A DNA stretch of 64,000 nt, taken from Pseudoalteromonas sp. GCY (GTDB lineage Bacteria > Pseudomonadota > Gammaproteobacteria > Enterobacterales > Alteromonadaceae). The stretch is taken from NCBI RefSeq assembly GCF_016695175.1, contig NZ_CP068023.1, positions 298,501-362,500 of the forward strand, read 5' to 3'. Position numbers and translations under genes: made by a program. This document shows, piece by piece, positions 18,709 through 27,055 of the stretch (positions are counted from its first letter, which is position 1; every line of letters starts with the position of its first letter). The notes under the pieces are model-generated. The model ran no database searches. It worked only from the letters and a program-made list of their open reading frames with translations, and was not told where the DNA came from.

Positions 18709-19341
18709 ATGAAAAAAATAGCATTAACTTTAACAATGTTGCTTGGTACGTTGTCAGCAAGCAACGCATCGGCATTCGATGGTGACGCGGAAGCAGGTAA
18801 AGCAAAGTCTGCAACGTGTGCAGCATGTCACGGTCCAGATGGCAATGCCCCTGTGACTATGTATCCTAAAATCGCAGGTCAGCATGCAGATTATATCTAT
18901 AAGCAGCTACAAGAGTTTAAGCTAGGTATGACGTCTGGTGGTAAAGAAGGGCGTATGGATCCTGTGATGAGTGGTATGGCTATGCCGCTGTCAGATCAAG
19001 ATATGAAAGATTTAGCCGCATATTTCTCTTCTTTATCTATGTCTGCTGGTTCAACGCCGGAAGATGTTGTTGCTGTAGGTCAGAAGCTATATAAAGCCGG
19101 TGATGCTGAGCGTGGTATTCCAGCTTGCGCTGCGTGTCACGGTCCTCGTGGTAACGGTACTTCTTTAGCTAAGTTCCCTAAAGTGTCATTCCAGCACCCT
19201 GAGTACATCAAATCACAGCTTGAGAAGTTCCGTGATGGCACTCGTAACAACGACATGAATGGTATGATGCGTGATATTGCGCAGAAGCTTACAGACAAAG
19301 ACATCGAAGTATTATCTAAGTACTTAGGTGGTCTACACTAA
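18709..19341 (+). CDS. Di-haem cytochrome c4
   Basis: 210 residues with a signal peptide (cleavage expected after ASNASA near residue 22). Two haem motifs, each CAACHG, near residues 36 and 138, define two homologous cytochrome c domains, each with a downstream axial Met (SGMAMPLSD; GMMRDI). Cytochrome c4 is a periplasmic electron donor to cbb3- or caa3-type oxidases. Monocistronic, followed by a good terminator. Confidence 0.95.
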   Translation: MKKIALTLTMLLGTLSASNASAFDGDAEAGKAKSATCAACHGPDGNAPVTMYPKIAGQHADYIYKQLQEFKLGMTSGGKEGRMDPVMSGMAMPLSDQDMKDLAAYFSSLSMSAGSTPEDVVAVGQKLYKAGDAERGIPACAACHGPRGNGTSLAKFPKVSFQHPEYIKSQLEKFRDGTRNNDMNGMMRDIAQKLTDKDIEVLSKYLGGLH

Positions 19342-19394
19342 AGTCGTATAGTGAGTTTACCTCTCTCAGTGTAAACTCTTACTATTGAAAAAAG

Positions 19395-19417
19395 GGCAGC
19401 ATAGGCTGCCTTTTTTT
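19395..19417 (+). terminator. Intrinsic terminator of cytochrome c4
   Basis: GGCAGC/GCTGCC stem (19395-19400, 19405-19410), loop ATAG, followed by seven T. Confidence 0.85.
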
Positions 19418-19428
19418 GTTGTTGAGGT

Positions 19429-19446
19429 TGTGAGATATATCTCACT
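19429..19446 (+). promoter_or_regulatory. UvrY/GacA-type binding palindrome upstream of the CsrB-like RNA
   Basis: TGTGAGATATATCTCACT contains a perfect 16-bp palindrome (GTGAGATATATCTCAC, 19430-19445). It resembles the inverted repeat bound by UvrY/SirA/GacA upstream of csrB-type genes. It lies about 150 bp before the start of the GGA-rich RNA, a distance like that of the E. coli site. Further half-site-like TGTAAG sequences follow at about 19452 and 19531. Confidence 0.6.
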
Positions 19447-19589
19447 TTTAATGTAAGATATTTGCTCGTTCAATATGTGAGTTTTAGCTTATTTTTAAGT
19501 TCTTGTTCAGTGTAAGTTTATGTAATTCATCTTTTTTCTGTTTAATTAAAAAAATTAAGGTAAGAAATTTGTTATTAAACAGTTGTAAC

Positions 19590-19917
19590 TCAAGCTCAGG
19601 AGCGTAGATTATTCGTTGTCGCCAAGCAATACAAAAAAAGGGACAATTCGATACGGAAGCGTAGGTGGCAAAGTTATGTATCTAGTTGGATACGAAGGAC
19701 TATCAAGAAAGCGTCAGGAAGACCGAGAATAAGAAAATCACGGAAGTCTCATAATAAAAACAATATGGAAAGTGTCATGGAAGTCTAAAATAAAAACAAT
19801 ACGGACGACAATAAAATAAAAAGAATAACAATAAGACTTAAAAGTCGAAGGGAGAAGTGTCCAGTTGTGACGCTCAGATTAGTAGGCGGTAGAGAGTGAT
19901 CTCTGCCGCCTTTTTAT
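19590..19917 (+). ncRNA. CsrB-family regulatory RNA (candidate)
   Basis: No ORF here, but eleven GGA motifs occur between 19599 and 19853 (at 19599, 19641, 19655, 19688, 19697, 19717, 19742, 19767, 19779, 19803, 19851). Many have the CsrA-binding look (CAGGAGCG, ACGGAAGC, GTCAGGAAGAC, TACGGAC), separated by A-rich linkers. It ends in a strong terminator: an 11-bp stem GGCGGTAGAGA/TCTCTGCCGCC (19885-19910), loop GTGA, then TTTTT. CsrB-type RNAs sequester the translational regulator CsrA. The UvrY/GacA-type palindrome upstream supports the call. The 5' end is approximate. Confidence 0.82.
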
Positions 19918-19977
19918 TTGGTTGCCTCTATTATACCTGATACAATAGCCGCCTTATTAAGCAATCACTGTTGACCA

Positions 19978-20631
19978 TTGCAAGATTCAACTCTATTCAG
20001 TTGTGGCCTGTGCCAAGGTAATCAGCTTGAAGCCTACCATCAAGACAAGTATCGACTGTACTGGCAATGTCAAACCTGCCAGTTGGTGATGGTTGATCCC
20101 AAGTCGAGATTAACACCAGCTCAAGAAAAGGCCATTTATGATAGCCATGAAAACGATCTGGCCGATGAAGGCTATCGTCGCTTTCTAGCACGAGTGGCGG
20201 ATCCACTGTTGGCACGTTTGGTGATACCAAGCCAAGGCTTAGATTTTGGCTGTGGGCCTGGGCCGCTGCTTGCGAAAATGCTTGAAGAAGCTGGGCATCA
20301 AGTTGCTTTGTTTGACCTGTACTATGCTAATGATGCCAGTGTACTTACTCGTCAGTACGACTTTATCGTCAGTACAGAAGTGGTGGAACATTTAGCAGAA
20401 CCTGCAAAAGTATTAATGCAATTGTTAGCATGCTTAAAAGTGGGAAAGCCGCTGGCATTGATGACCAAGCTCGTCATTGATAAAGCACGCTTTGCGAATT
20501 GGCACTATAAAAATGACCTAACGCATATTTCATTTTTTAGCCGGGAAAGCTTTGCGTATTTTGCCGCGCAGCAGGATTGTGAATTAGAATTTATTGGGAA
20601 TGATGTCATCATTCTCACCAAGCGTAGTTAA
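19978..20631 (+). CDS. Class I SAM-dependent methyltransferase with N-terminal zinc-ribbon-like Cys pairs
   Basis: 217 residues from a TTG; the only in-frame start between the preceding stop and the conserved Cys. The N-terminus has two Cys-x2-Cys pairs (CGLC near residue 9 and CQTC near residue 32) that could bind zinc. A Methyltransf_11/23-type core follows: LDFGCGPGPLLAKMLEEAG (motif I) and FIVSTEVVEHLAEP (motif IV). Similar proteins are usually annotated as class I methyltransferases of unknown substrate. It lies just after the CsrB-like RNA terminator. Confidence 0.8.
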   Translation: MQDSTLFSCGLCQGNQLEAYHQDKYRLYWQCQTCQLVMVDPKSRLTPAQEKAIYDSHENDLADEGYRRFLARVADPLLARLVIPSQGLDFGCGPGPLLAKMLEEAGHQVALFDLYYANDASVLTRQYDFIVSTEVVEHLAEPAKVLMQLLACLKVGKPLALMTKLVIDKARFANWHYKNDLTHISFFSRESFAYFAAQQDCELEFIGNDVIILTKRS

Positions 20632-20655
20632 CGCGAGAATTTTGGATAACCAATT

Positions 20656-21243
20656 ATGACCAGAAAGAAAAAGACACGTAAAGTTGCAGCCAATGGAACA
20701 CCAAGGCTGAGTAAAGAAAAGCTCCAAGCATTACGTGCACTCAAAGAGCAGCGTAGCAAAAAAACCAAGGGTAAAAAGCCGGGTTCTAGAAATGCACCAG
20801 AGATCCTAGTGAAAGAGCAATCAAACACGACGACCAATAAAGATCCGCGTGTTGGTAGCAAAAAGCCCATTTCTTTGGTCGCAGAGCCACAGCCGACTAA
20901 GTCGAATACACAGCCAGAGATGAAGCGCCATCTGCAGCCGCAAGTTAAGTTAACTACAGCGGTAGAGACGTTAACTCCAGAGCAAGAGCTTGAGCAGTTA
21001 GAAAATGACGAACGCTTGATGGCGCTACTTGAACGCCATGAACGCGGTGAACTGCTAACAGGTAAAGATGCGAAATACTTCAATCGCGGCATTGCGCGTC
21101 ATCAGGAGCTATGTGAGATCTTAGGAATTGATGATGAGTTTGAAGAAGGCGATATGCTAGAAGATGATCCAATGGATCAGTTTATGAGTAATGATCTAGC
21201 AAATGAATGGTTAGATGACGACTTTGAGGAAGATGATAAGTAA
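20656..21243 (+). CDS. yihI: Der GTPase-activating protein YihI
   Basis: 195 residues. The N-terminus is very basic and low-complexity (MTRKKKTRKVAAN, then KKTKGKKPGSRN). The C-terminal part is acidic, with the conserved LEQLENDERLMALLERHERGE and NRGIARHQELCEILGI. YihI stimulates the GTPase Der (EngA) and modulates 50S assembly. The stop overlaps the next ATG by one base (TAATG), so the two genes are coupled. Confidence 0.92.
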   Translation: MTRKKKTRKVAANGTPRLSKEKLQALRALKEQRSKKTKGKKPGSRNAPEILVKEQSNTTTNKDPRVGSKKPISLVAEPQPTKSNTQPEMKRHLQPQVKLTTAVETLTPEQELEQLENDERLMALLERHERGELLTGKDAKYFNRGIARHQELCEILGIDDEFEEGDMLEDDPMDQFMSNDLANEWLDDDFEEDDK

Positions 21244-21758
21244 TGAATACTGCATGGATCATCGCAATCATTATTGGTGCCCTGATTATTGCTGGACTGG
21301 CGTTTTATGCTGGTAAATTACTATGGCAACTGAAGGTGCAAAAAGAGCAGATTGCCAAACATCGCGAGCAAAAGGCTGCTGAGCTTGAAAAGTCACGACA
21401 GCAGCGCAATGGAAAAATTGCGGATAGCGTTAACTTGATCGCGCGTGCGATGAAGGAAAAACAATGTGAATATTCTGAAGGGTGTTTACGAGTTTGGGTA
21501 CTCATCTCGCAATATAGCTTTGACGAGGAAGTTGACTTACAACAAAGTTATCCTGGTGTTTATCAGATGTATGATGAAGTCAAAGAAATGCCAACTCATG
21601 ACGCGCGTAAGAAGTATTCTAAAAAAGAGATCTTCAAAATGGATAGCCAGCGTTGGCGTGCTGAAGAGCGCCTAGAAGCGGAGATCTTACAGGACTGTGA
21701 AAAGCTGATAGCGCGCTTTAAAGCGGCTGCTGGCAGTGAAAATGTTGTGTTTCAGTAA
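21243..21758 (+). CDS. DUF2489 membrane-anchored protein
   Basis: 171 residues: one N-terminal transmembrane helix (AWIIAIIIGALIIAGLAFYAG, residues 4-24), a coiled region (LKVQKEQIAKHREQKAAELEKSRQQ), then the conserved DUF2489 domain with EYSEGCLRVWVLI. The function is unknown. In Vibrio and relatives this gene sits between yihI and hemN. Here no hemN follows; a terminator and a convergent phosphopantetheinyl transferase come next. Confidence 0.85.
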   Translation: MNTAWIIAIIIGALIIAGLAFYAGKLLWQLKVQKEQIAKHREQKAAELEKSRQQRNGKIADSVNLIARAMKEKQCEYSEGCLRVWVLISQYSFDEEVDLQQSYPGVYQMYDEVKEMPTHDARKKYSKKEIFKMDSQRWRAEERLEAEILQDCEKLIARFKAAAGSENVVFQ

Positions 21759-21807
21759 GCTGACTTTTGAAAATGGGTAAGTGAATCTTTATCCAAACTT
21801 CAGATTA

Positions 21808-21830
21808 AACGCCCCTAGTGGGCGTTTTTA
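21808..21830 (+). terminator. Intrinsic terminator after the yihI-DUF2489 operon
   Basis: AACGCCC/GGGCGTT stem (21808-21814, 21820-21826), loop CTAGT, then TTTTA. Confidence 0.8.
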
Positions 21831-21914
21831 GCTCTAAATGAGAAATTTTTAACGACGCTAATATGGTATTTCACCCTTCAAGTTGAGTTAGTATTAAGTC
21901 AAATAGATATGATT

Positions 21915-22601
21915 TTACTGTGCGATGTATTCACACTCGGTCAGCACTAAGGCGTCTTTGCATTGGTAATATACTTCCACTTGTTGTCCTTCGCCTAAAT
22001 CCTTGTGTAGTGTTTCCATCAAAGTGAAAATAAGTTTTTTATCATCAAACTGAGTCAGCTTGACGGCATCAAAGCCAAAGAACTTTTGCACCGTGCTATA
22101 AAGTGCCTTAAATATGCTTTCTTTGGCCGAGAAAATAACAGTCAATGGGCAGTGCACTTGCTCGCCGAACAGTGTAAAAATTTCAGCTTCTTCAGGATGT
22201 AGAATTTGTCGTTGCAGTTCGACTTCCTGCTTCGGTTTCATATCTCTTTCGATATCAATGCCTAAGCCTTTCACGGCGATATCATTTGTAGCAATCGCAG
22301 CCGCGATCCCTCGAGTATGTGTGATACTGGCAACAATATTAGCAGGCCAGATAGGCGCCCGATCGGAGCCATTAAGCAGTGTAAAGTCACCTTGTCCAAA
22401 TTGCGCTAGGCAAGTCTTGGCACATATTCGTCCCGCTAAAAACTCGGCTCGCCTTTTCGCTACCGCTTTATCAAGTGAAGCGGGTAGGAGTATATTTTGC
22501 TGTTCAAAGGAAAGCGCGTCAAAGCTGTCAGGATCAAACTGAATGCAATGAAAATGGTGTGAGAGATAGGGGGTAAATAGGTGACTCTGAGTGCTTTGCA
22601 A
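21915..22601 (-). CDS. 4'-phosphopantetheinyl transferase (EntD/Sfp type)
   Basis: 228 residues from a TTG start preceded by GGGAG. It transfers phosphopantetheine from CoA to carrier-protein domains of NRPS, PKS or fatty-acid-like synthases. The two Mg-binding signatures are visible: KGLGIDIERDMKP (near residue 109) and FSAKESIFKALY (near residue 157). The upstream RRAEFLAGRICAKTCL segment is typical of the EntD family. No NRPS or PKS gene is in the window, so it probably acts in trans. Confidence 0.92.
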   Translation of the reverse strand: MQSTQSHLFTPYLSHHFHCIQFDPDSFDALSFEQQNILLPASLDKAVAKRRAEFLAGRICAKTCLAQFGQGDFTLLNGSDRAPIWPANIVASITHTRGIAAAIATNDIAVKGLGIDIERDMKPKQEVELQRQILHPEEAEIFTLFGEQVHCPLTVIFSAKESIFKALYSTVQKFFGFDAVKLTQFDDKKLIFTLMETLHKDLGEGQQVEVYYQCKDALVLTECEYIAQ

Positions 22602-22722
22602 AGCTGACTCCCGTTATTCGTATCCATTATTACAAGGCTGATATTGCGCCTCTAATTCGCTTTGGACGCTTAGTGTGCATGAGCTAAGCGTCCATAGCAA
22701 GATATGAACGAGAGATTGAAAG

Positions 22723-23289
22723 TTATTTTAACTTACTTGCAACTGACACCAGTTGCAGAGCGAGGCTTGATACTTTTTCGGCAAGTTCTGGGTCTTTAAT
22801 TTTACCTTGGTCATCAAATACATTGAATGCGCTAGGTACAGCCAATTGGTCTGCGAGTACTAAACTGCCAATGCCAGATAACACATCGCGGACATGGTTT
22901 AGGCCGCGTAATCCACCTAAGCCGCCTGGTGAGGCTGCATAGAGTGCCACTACTTTGTTTCTAAATGCTGGCACTGCACCTTGTTCTGTTCTAGACGCCC
23001 AGTCTATTGCGTTTTTGAGCACTGCAGTGAAGGAGCCATTGTATTCTGGGCTTGCCAATAGAATACCATCGGCATCGCGCAGCTTGTCTTTTAAAAGTTG
23101 AGCACCTTTTGGTGTGCCTTGCGCTTCAAGATCTTCATCGAACATTGGAATATCTAAATCTTGTAACTTGATCACTTCTACTTCTGCGCCACTTTCTAGT
23201 GCAAAGTTTGCCGCGGCTTGGATGAGTAATTGGTTGTAGCTGTCTTTTCTTAAACTGCCTGCTAGTGCGATAATTTTTGCTGTAGTCAT
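22723..23289 (-). CDS. NADPH-dependent FMN reductase family protein
   Basis: 188 residues, flavodoxin-like fold. The FMN-phosphate loop is GSLRKDSYNQLL (near residue 11), and SPEYNGSFTAVLKNAIDWASR is the classical second flavin-binding motif of the ChrR/SsuE/ArsH superfamily. Likely a quinone or azo-type reductase with FMN cofactor; the substrate is unknown. It is divergent from a LysR regulator, which suggests control by it. Confidence 0.9.
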   Translation of the reverse strand: MTTAKIIALAGSLRKDSYNQLLIQAAANFALESGAEVEVIKLQDLDIPMFDEDLEAQGTPKGAQLLKDKLRDADGILLASPEYNGSFTAVLKNAIDWASRTEQGAVPAFRNKVVALYAASPGGLGGLRGLNHVRDVLSGIGSLVLADQLAVPSAFNVFDDQGKIKDPELAEKVSSLALQLVSVASKLK

Positions 23290-23371
23290 CTTGCTGATAC
23301 CTTATTTTGTTTCGTTAAAGTGATAGTAGCAAAATTTTACTTGCACAAAACCGAAATAAACGCAAAGCTTG

Positions 23372-23387
23372 TGTGCATATATGCACA
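23372..23387. promoter_or_regulatory. Perfect palindrome in the divergent FMN reductase / LysR interval
   Basis: TGTGCATATATGCACA is a perfect 16-bp palindrome, 10 bp upstream of the LysR ATG and 83 bp from the reductase ATG. LysR-type regulators bind T-N11-A palindromes in divergent intervals, so autoregulation and control of the reductase are plausible. Confidence 0.5.
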
Positions 23388-23396
23388 GAGGCGGTT

Positions 23397-24284
23397 ATGG
23401 ATAAATTCACAGATTGGCAGGATCTAAAGGTCGCTTATACGGTTGCCAAGCTTGGCACCTTATCAGCGGCGGCTGAGCATTTAGAGATCCATCATAGTAC
23501 GGTACTGAGGCGAATAAATAGCTTAGAAGAAGCATTGGGAACGCGGTTATTTCACCGTCATGCCCGAGGTTACCAGGTAACACAGGCAGGAGAAAAGTTA
23601 CTAACTACGGCGAGCCAAATAGACGAGCGCTTGATGGAGTTGAGTACTTCTATTGTTGCCTCGGACTGTCAGCTTAGGGGTAAGTTATTGGTGACAACGG
23701 TCAGTGGCTTTATGGATATGCTGTCGGAGCCTTGTTTGACTTTTCAGCAATTACACCCACAGGTACAACTTGAAGTCATTCTCGACCAAAAGCGTTTACG
23801 CTTAGATCACGGACAGGCGCATGTCGCGGTGAGGGCAGGACCAAAGCCCGATGAGCCCGACTACATAGTTCAGCATCTAAATACTTTAGAAGCTGGCTTG
23901 TATGCCTCTTCAAGCTATATCAAGCGTATGGGGATCCCCAAAACACTTGAAGCGTTACAGGCGCATTACTTTGTCTCTGGTGTGGCCGGATTTAATGCAA
24001 GAGTGCCATATTTCGCTTGGGTAGATGAACATATCCCTGAGACACAAGTGACGCTTAGAGTATCTGAAACGTCAGACGCATCGCGTGCCATTGTTAATGG
24101 TTTAGGTATTGGTGGGCTACAGCATGATGTAGCGAAACGTTATCCAGATTTACAGCCGGTGTTGCGTGATGAGTTAAAATGGTTGAGCCAAGTTTGGCTA
24201 GTGACACATGTACTGGTTCACCGAACGGCCAAAGTACAGGCATTATGTGACGTGTTAAAGCGCCATTTTGCTAACCTGAACTGA
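23397..24284 (+). CDS. LysR family transcriptional regulator
   Basis: 295 residues from the ATG at 23397, which has a GAGG ribosome site; an in-frame GTG at 23373 lies inside the palindromic operator candidate and is less likely. N-terminal winged helix (about 4-63): LGTLSAAAEHLEIHHSTVLRR then LEEALGTRLFHRHARGYQVT. C-terminal LysR effector-binding domain. Divergent transcription from the FMN reductase gene makes that gene the likely target. The effector is unknown. Confidence 0.92.
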   Translation: MDKFTDWQDLKVAYTVAKLGTLSAAAEHLEIHHSTVLRRINSLEEALGTRLFHRHARGYQVTQAGEKLLTTASQIDERLMELSTSIVASDCQLRGKLLVTTVSGFMDMLSEPCLTFQQLHPQVQLEVILDQKRLRLDHGQAHVAVRAGPKPDEPDYIVQHLNTLEAGLYASSSYIKRMGIPKTLEALQAHYFVSGVAGFNARVPYFAWVDEHIPETQVTLRVSETSDASRAIVNGLGIGGLQHDVAKRYPDLQPVLRDELKWLSQVWLVTHVLVHRTAKVQALCDVLKRHFANLN

Positions 24285-24307
24285 GGTTATGAGAATTACG
24301 GCTGGCG

Positions 24308-24694
24308 TTATTTTTCCAGCTTTTTGCAGCTCACTTTACTGAGCACGACATAAGTATCCTTTTTCGGATAGTAAAGCACACACAGGGTATCGCGAAGCTG
24401 CAAGATGAAACTCTCATAAGCGAGATTATGGGCGCCTAAAATTGGACTGCCATTGCCATCTAGGCTTTGGCCATGCTCAAGCAGTAGTGTTGGACTACGT
24501 TGAAAAACGGTGCTTGCGAGAGTTGGTGGTACGCCGCCTTTGAGTTTTACTATAGCTTGCTTGAGTTGTGATAACACTTCGGGCGAAGAAGCCGAGAGTA
24601 CAGCCTCATTAACCGAAGTTGATGCAGGCACGCTATTGCACGCTTGCATCAATAAAGCCAAAGCGATGATTTTCACCGCTTTTAGCAGCGCCAT
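24308..24694 (-). CDS. Small lipoprotein, unknown function
   Basis: 128 residues. The lipobox LMQAC (Cys near residue 19) after a hydrophobic stretch indicates a lipoprotein. The rest has no family I recognise; two C-terminal Cys (TLCVLYY and SKVSCKK) could form a disulfide. Its ATG overlaps the stop of the upstream S41 peptidase gene by one base, so it is coexpressed with that peptidase and may act with it at the envelope. Confidence 0.7.
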   Translation of the reverse strand: MALLKAVKIIALALLMQACNSVPASTSVNEAVLSASSPEVLSQLKQAIVKLKGGVPPTLASTVFQRSPTLLLEHGQSLDGNGSPILGAHNLAYESFILQLRDTLCVLYYPKKDTYVVLSKVSCKKLEK

Positions 24695-26286
24695 TATTGC
24701 GGCTCCTTAGGCTTCATTAAAATTGCATTTTCCCGCATTGGATAGACTGGGAGCGTAACCGCATGCTCCTTATTTTGATACTGTGGCTGAGCGGTAGGTG
24801 CAAATTGCGCTACATTTGGGCAACGACCGGTATCTATATGCGTCAGTGCTGCGGCGAAAAGATCTTCCTCTTGATTGCCAAGCGGTGCTGAGAAGTCATC
24901 TGCGACAATACAACCTGGTACTTGTGCGCTTAGACCAATTTCACCGCTGCTTGATGCTCCTGAAGGGGTAAAGCCATCAGCATAAGCATCAAAGCCCTTC
25001 GCATTTTCTGAACCAAACTGAATGGTATAGTAAACCGTGCCGCAGTTTTGCGCGGGCACAAAGCCATAGGGCTTACCTCGAGTGGTACCACCGATCAAAA
25101 AGACTTCAACATCAATGCCACGCAGGCCATTAATTACATTTTCACTGGCAGAGGCCGTGCCTCGTGTTGAGAGGATATAAACTCTAGGTAAGGTTACTGT
25201 GGGCAAAGTGGTTGATGTAAACTTGTTTTCAGCCCAGTTTATTGCTCTAGACTCAAATTCTGTTCGTTCTTCTTCAGCAGTACGCTTGTCATTTAAGGTG
25301 CTATAAGTGAAGGTTTTATTTAGGCTGCCGTCGCCCACAACCATATAACCTAGTTGCGCTGCCATAATGACGCGACCACCACCGTTGTAACGCATGTCGA
25401 GTACTAAGTCGTCTATTTGTTGTGTTTTAAATAGATTAAAGGCTTCAATTAATCCTTCTTGCGCTGTTGGAATAAATTGATTGAACTGCACATACCCAAC
25501 CAGCTTGCCGCCATAGTTAATGACTTTAGCGTTTTGCACCGGTGAGGTTTCAATATCGACTGAAGTCAGGGTAACGGATTTTTCGTTGCCTGATTTATCT
25601 TCAAATACAAAGTTATGTGGCTCGCTTTGCTCTGGTGATAGGCCTGCATTTAGCGCAGCAGTATTATCACTTGAAATAAAGTCGACGCCATCTATCGAGA
25701 GGATCTTATCTCCACGTACAATCCCAGCATTCGCGGCTGGTGAATTGGGCTCTACTGCGGCGACAGTAAAATTACGTGGTGGTGATGTGGATATGGCCGC
25801 CCAACGAATGCCATAACCGGTTGCAACGCCCGACTGCGCTTCTTTTTGGAAGCTCTCATAAGATTCGTAGAAATGAAATTGATCTTTGGCATTGCCTGAC
25901 GCCGTCGTTTGGTTTGTTTTTAATTGCTCGAAGTAATCAATAACGGTATCGAATTGTGTTGGGTCGTTATCTAGTACTTCGTCGTACCAAAGGTAGGTTT
26001 CGTTCGTAAAAGAGCGGAGCCACATTTTTTCATGCATCGCCGTACCAACCTTATCAGGATAAGGTTGGTTGTTGTTATATTTGTCAGTACCCGTTCTTGG
26101 GGAGGCGCAATAGTTAATAAACTGACTTGATGCAGGATACTGATTAAACCTCCAAGTTGGCGGCTCGGTTTGTCCCGTGTTATTACCAGGGTTATCGGTG
26201 CCTAATGAATCGCTGCCACCGCCACCACAAGCGGCTAATAACAAGCTCATTGCTGTTGATGCGAAAACTAGAGTAATACGTTGCAT
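24694..26286 (-). CDS. S41 family peptidase lipoprotein
   Basis: 530 residues from the ATG at 26286; a GTG nine bases earlier is in frame, and AGGAAC precedes. Lipobox LLAAC at about residue 20, followed by a glycine-serine linker, places it on the envelope. A PDZ domain (about 180-245; VAAVEPNSPAANAGIVRGDKI) precedes the tail-protease-like S41 core: LVLDMRYNGGG, the serine in STRGTASASENVINGL, and the lysine in GTTRGKPYGF. Catalytic residues look intact. Coupled to the small lipoprotein gene downstream. Confidence 0.9.
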   Translation of the reverse strand: MQRITLVFASTAMSLLLAACGGGGSDSLGTDNPGNNTGQTEPPTWRFNQYPASSQFINYCASPRTGTDKYNNNQPYPDKVGTAMHEKMWLRSFTNETYLWYDEVLDNDPTQFDTVIDYFEQLKTNQTTASGNAKDQFHFYESYESFQKEAQSGVATGYGIRWAAISTSPPRNFTVAAVEPNSPAANAGIVRGDKILSIDGVDFISSDNTAALNAGLSPEQSEPHNFVFEDKSGNEKSVTLTSVDIETSPVQNAKVINYGGKLVGYVQFNQFIPTAQEGLIEAFNLFKTQQIDDLVLDMRYNGGGRVIMAAQLGYMVVGDGSLNKTFTYSTLNDKRTAEEERTEFESRAINWAENKFTSTTLPTVTLPRVYILSTRGTASASENVINGLRGIDVEVFLIGGTTRGKPYGFVPAQNCGTVYYTIQFGSENAKGFDAYADGFTPSGASSSGEIGLSAQVPGCIVADDFSAPLGNQEEDLFAAALTHIDTGRCPNVAQFAPTAQPQYQNKEHAVTLPVYPMRENAILMKPKEPQ

Positions 26287-26349
26287 CGTATTCACGTTCC
26301 TGTTTTAGTTGTATGACTAAAAACTAGCACCGCTTGGATTATCTCGCAA

Positions 26350-26970
26350 TCACTGTTTCTGCCAAGCCGTGAATAATTTCCGCTGCTGTGAGGAGATTTT
26401 TAGCCCGTAGGTTTTTTCCATGTAAAAATACGCATCAGCGATGCGTTTTCTTGCATACTCTGGTGGTTCAATTCGGCGTAATTTAAAGTCTATCTTGACC
26501 GGACACGCGCCATAGTTTGCTTCAGTACTTGGTAACATGCCAAAACGAAAATTAGACCGATCCCCATTGATTTCACCAATCGCTGGAGCAAGATTGTGAA
26601 TATCTGCTTCCATCCTCCTAAATTGCTCACTGACTTTACGGCAGTGCTTTCTGCCCCCATCTTGCCAGCACTGCAACTGATGTCCAAATTCCCACGCGGG
26701 CACGATGTGCTCCCACTCAATGCGGTGAGCACGGGCGTTTTCTTTGCCATTGCGAGTGTAAGGTAACCTCGGGGTATAACCACAACTTGCGGGATCTGGG
26801 ACCAGCTTTTTGCCTTGCTTTTTGATATTACAATTACAATAAAGCGTGCGGGTATTGTCAGTAACTTGTTGTGATAAATGTTTCTTTGCTTTTGAGAAAG
26901 ACGTGAACTCTTGAGCGTTAGCTGTTACTACAAATAAGCTAAGCGCTAAGATATAGCAATATCGTGACAT
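26350..26970 (-). CDS. endA: Secreted endonuclease I
   Basis: 206 residues with a signal peptide (cleavage expected after TANA near residue 19). Periplasmic or extracellular EndA/Dns-type nuclease that cuts DNA non-specifically. RIEWEHIVPAWEFGH (catalytic beta-beta-alpha metal His) and the GEINGDRSNFRFG metal-ligand segment are diagnostic, and ANYGACPVKIDF follows. Single gene, RBS GAGAGG before the ATG. Confidence 0.94.
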   Translation of the reverse strand: MSRYCYILALSLFVVTANAQEFTSFSKAKKHLSQQVTDNTRTLYCNCNIKKQGKKLVPDPASCGYTPRLPYTRNGKENARAHRIEWEHIVPAWEFGHQLQCWQDGGRKHCRKVSEQFRRMEADIHNLAPAIGEINGDRSNFRFGMLPSTEANYGACPVKIDFKLRRIEPPEYARKRIADAYFYMEKTYGLKISSQQRKLFTAWQKQ

Positions 26971-27055
26971 AACCTCTCACCAAATGGTGGAATACAGGAA
27001 ATGTCACTATATCAAAAAAATCATCAATACCAACAAGAGTATACGGTAAGCCCCT

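Noticed and set aside
22114..22542. 142-codon rightward frame opposite the phosphopantetheinyl transferase gene
   Set aside because: The opposite strand encodes a clear enzyme with both Mg-binding motifs; the translation here is Ser/Ala/Cys-rich shadow sequence.
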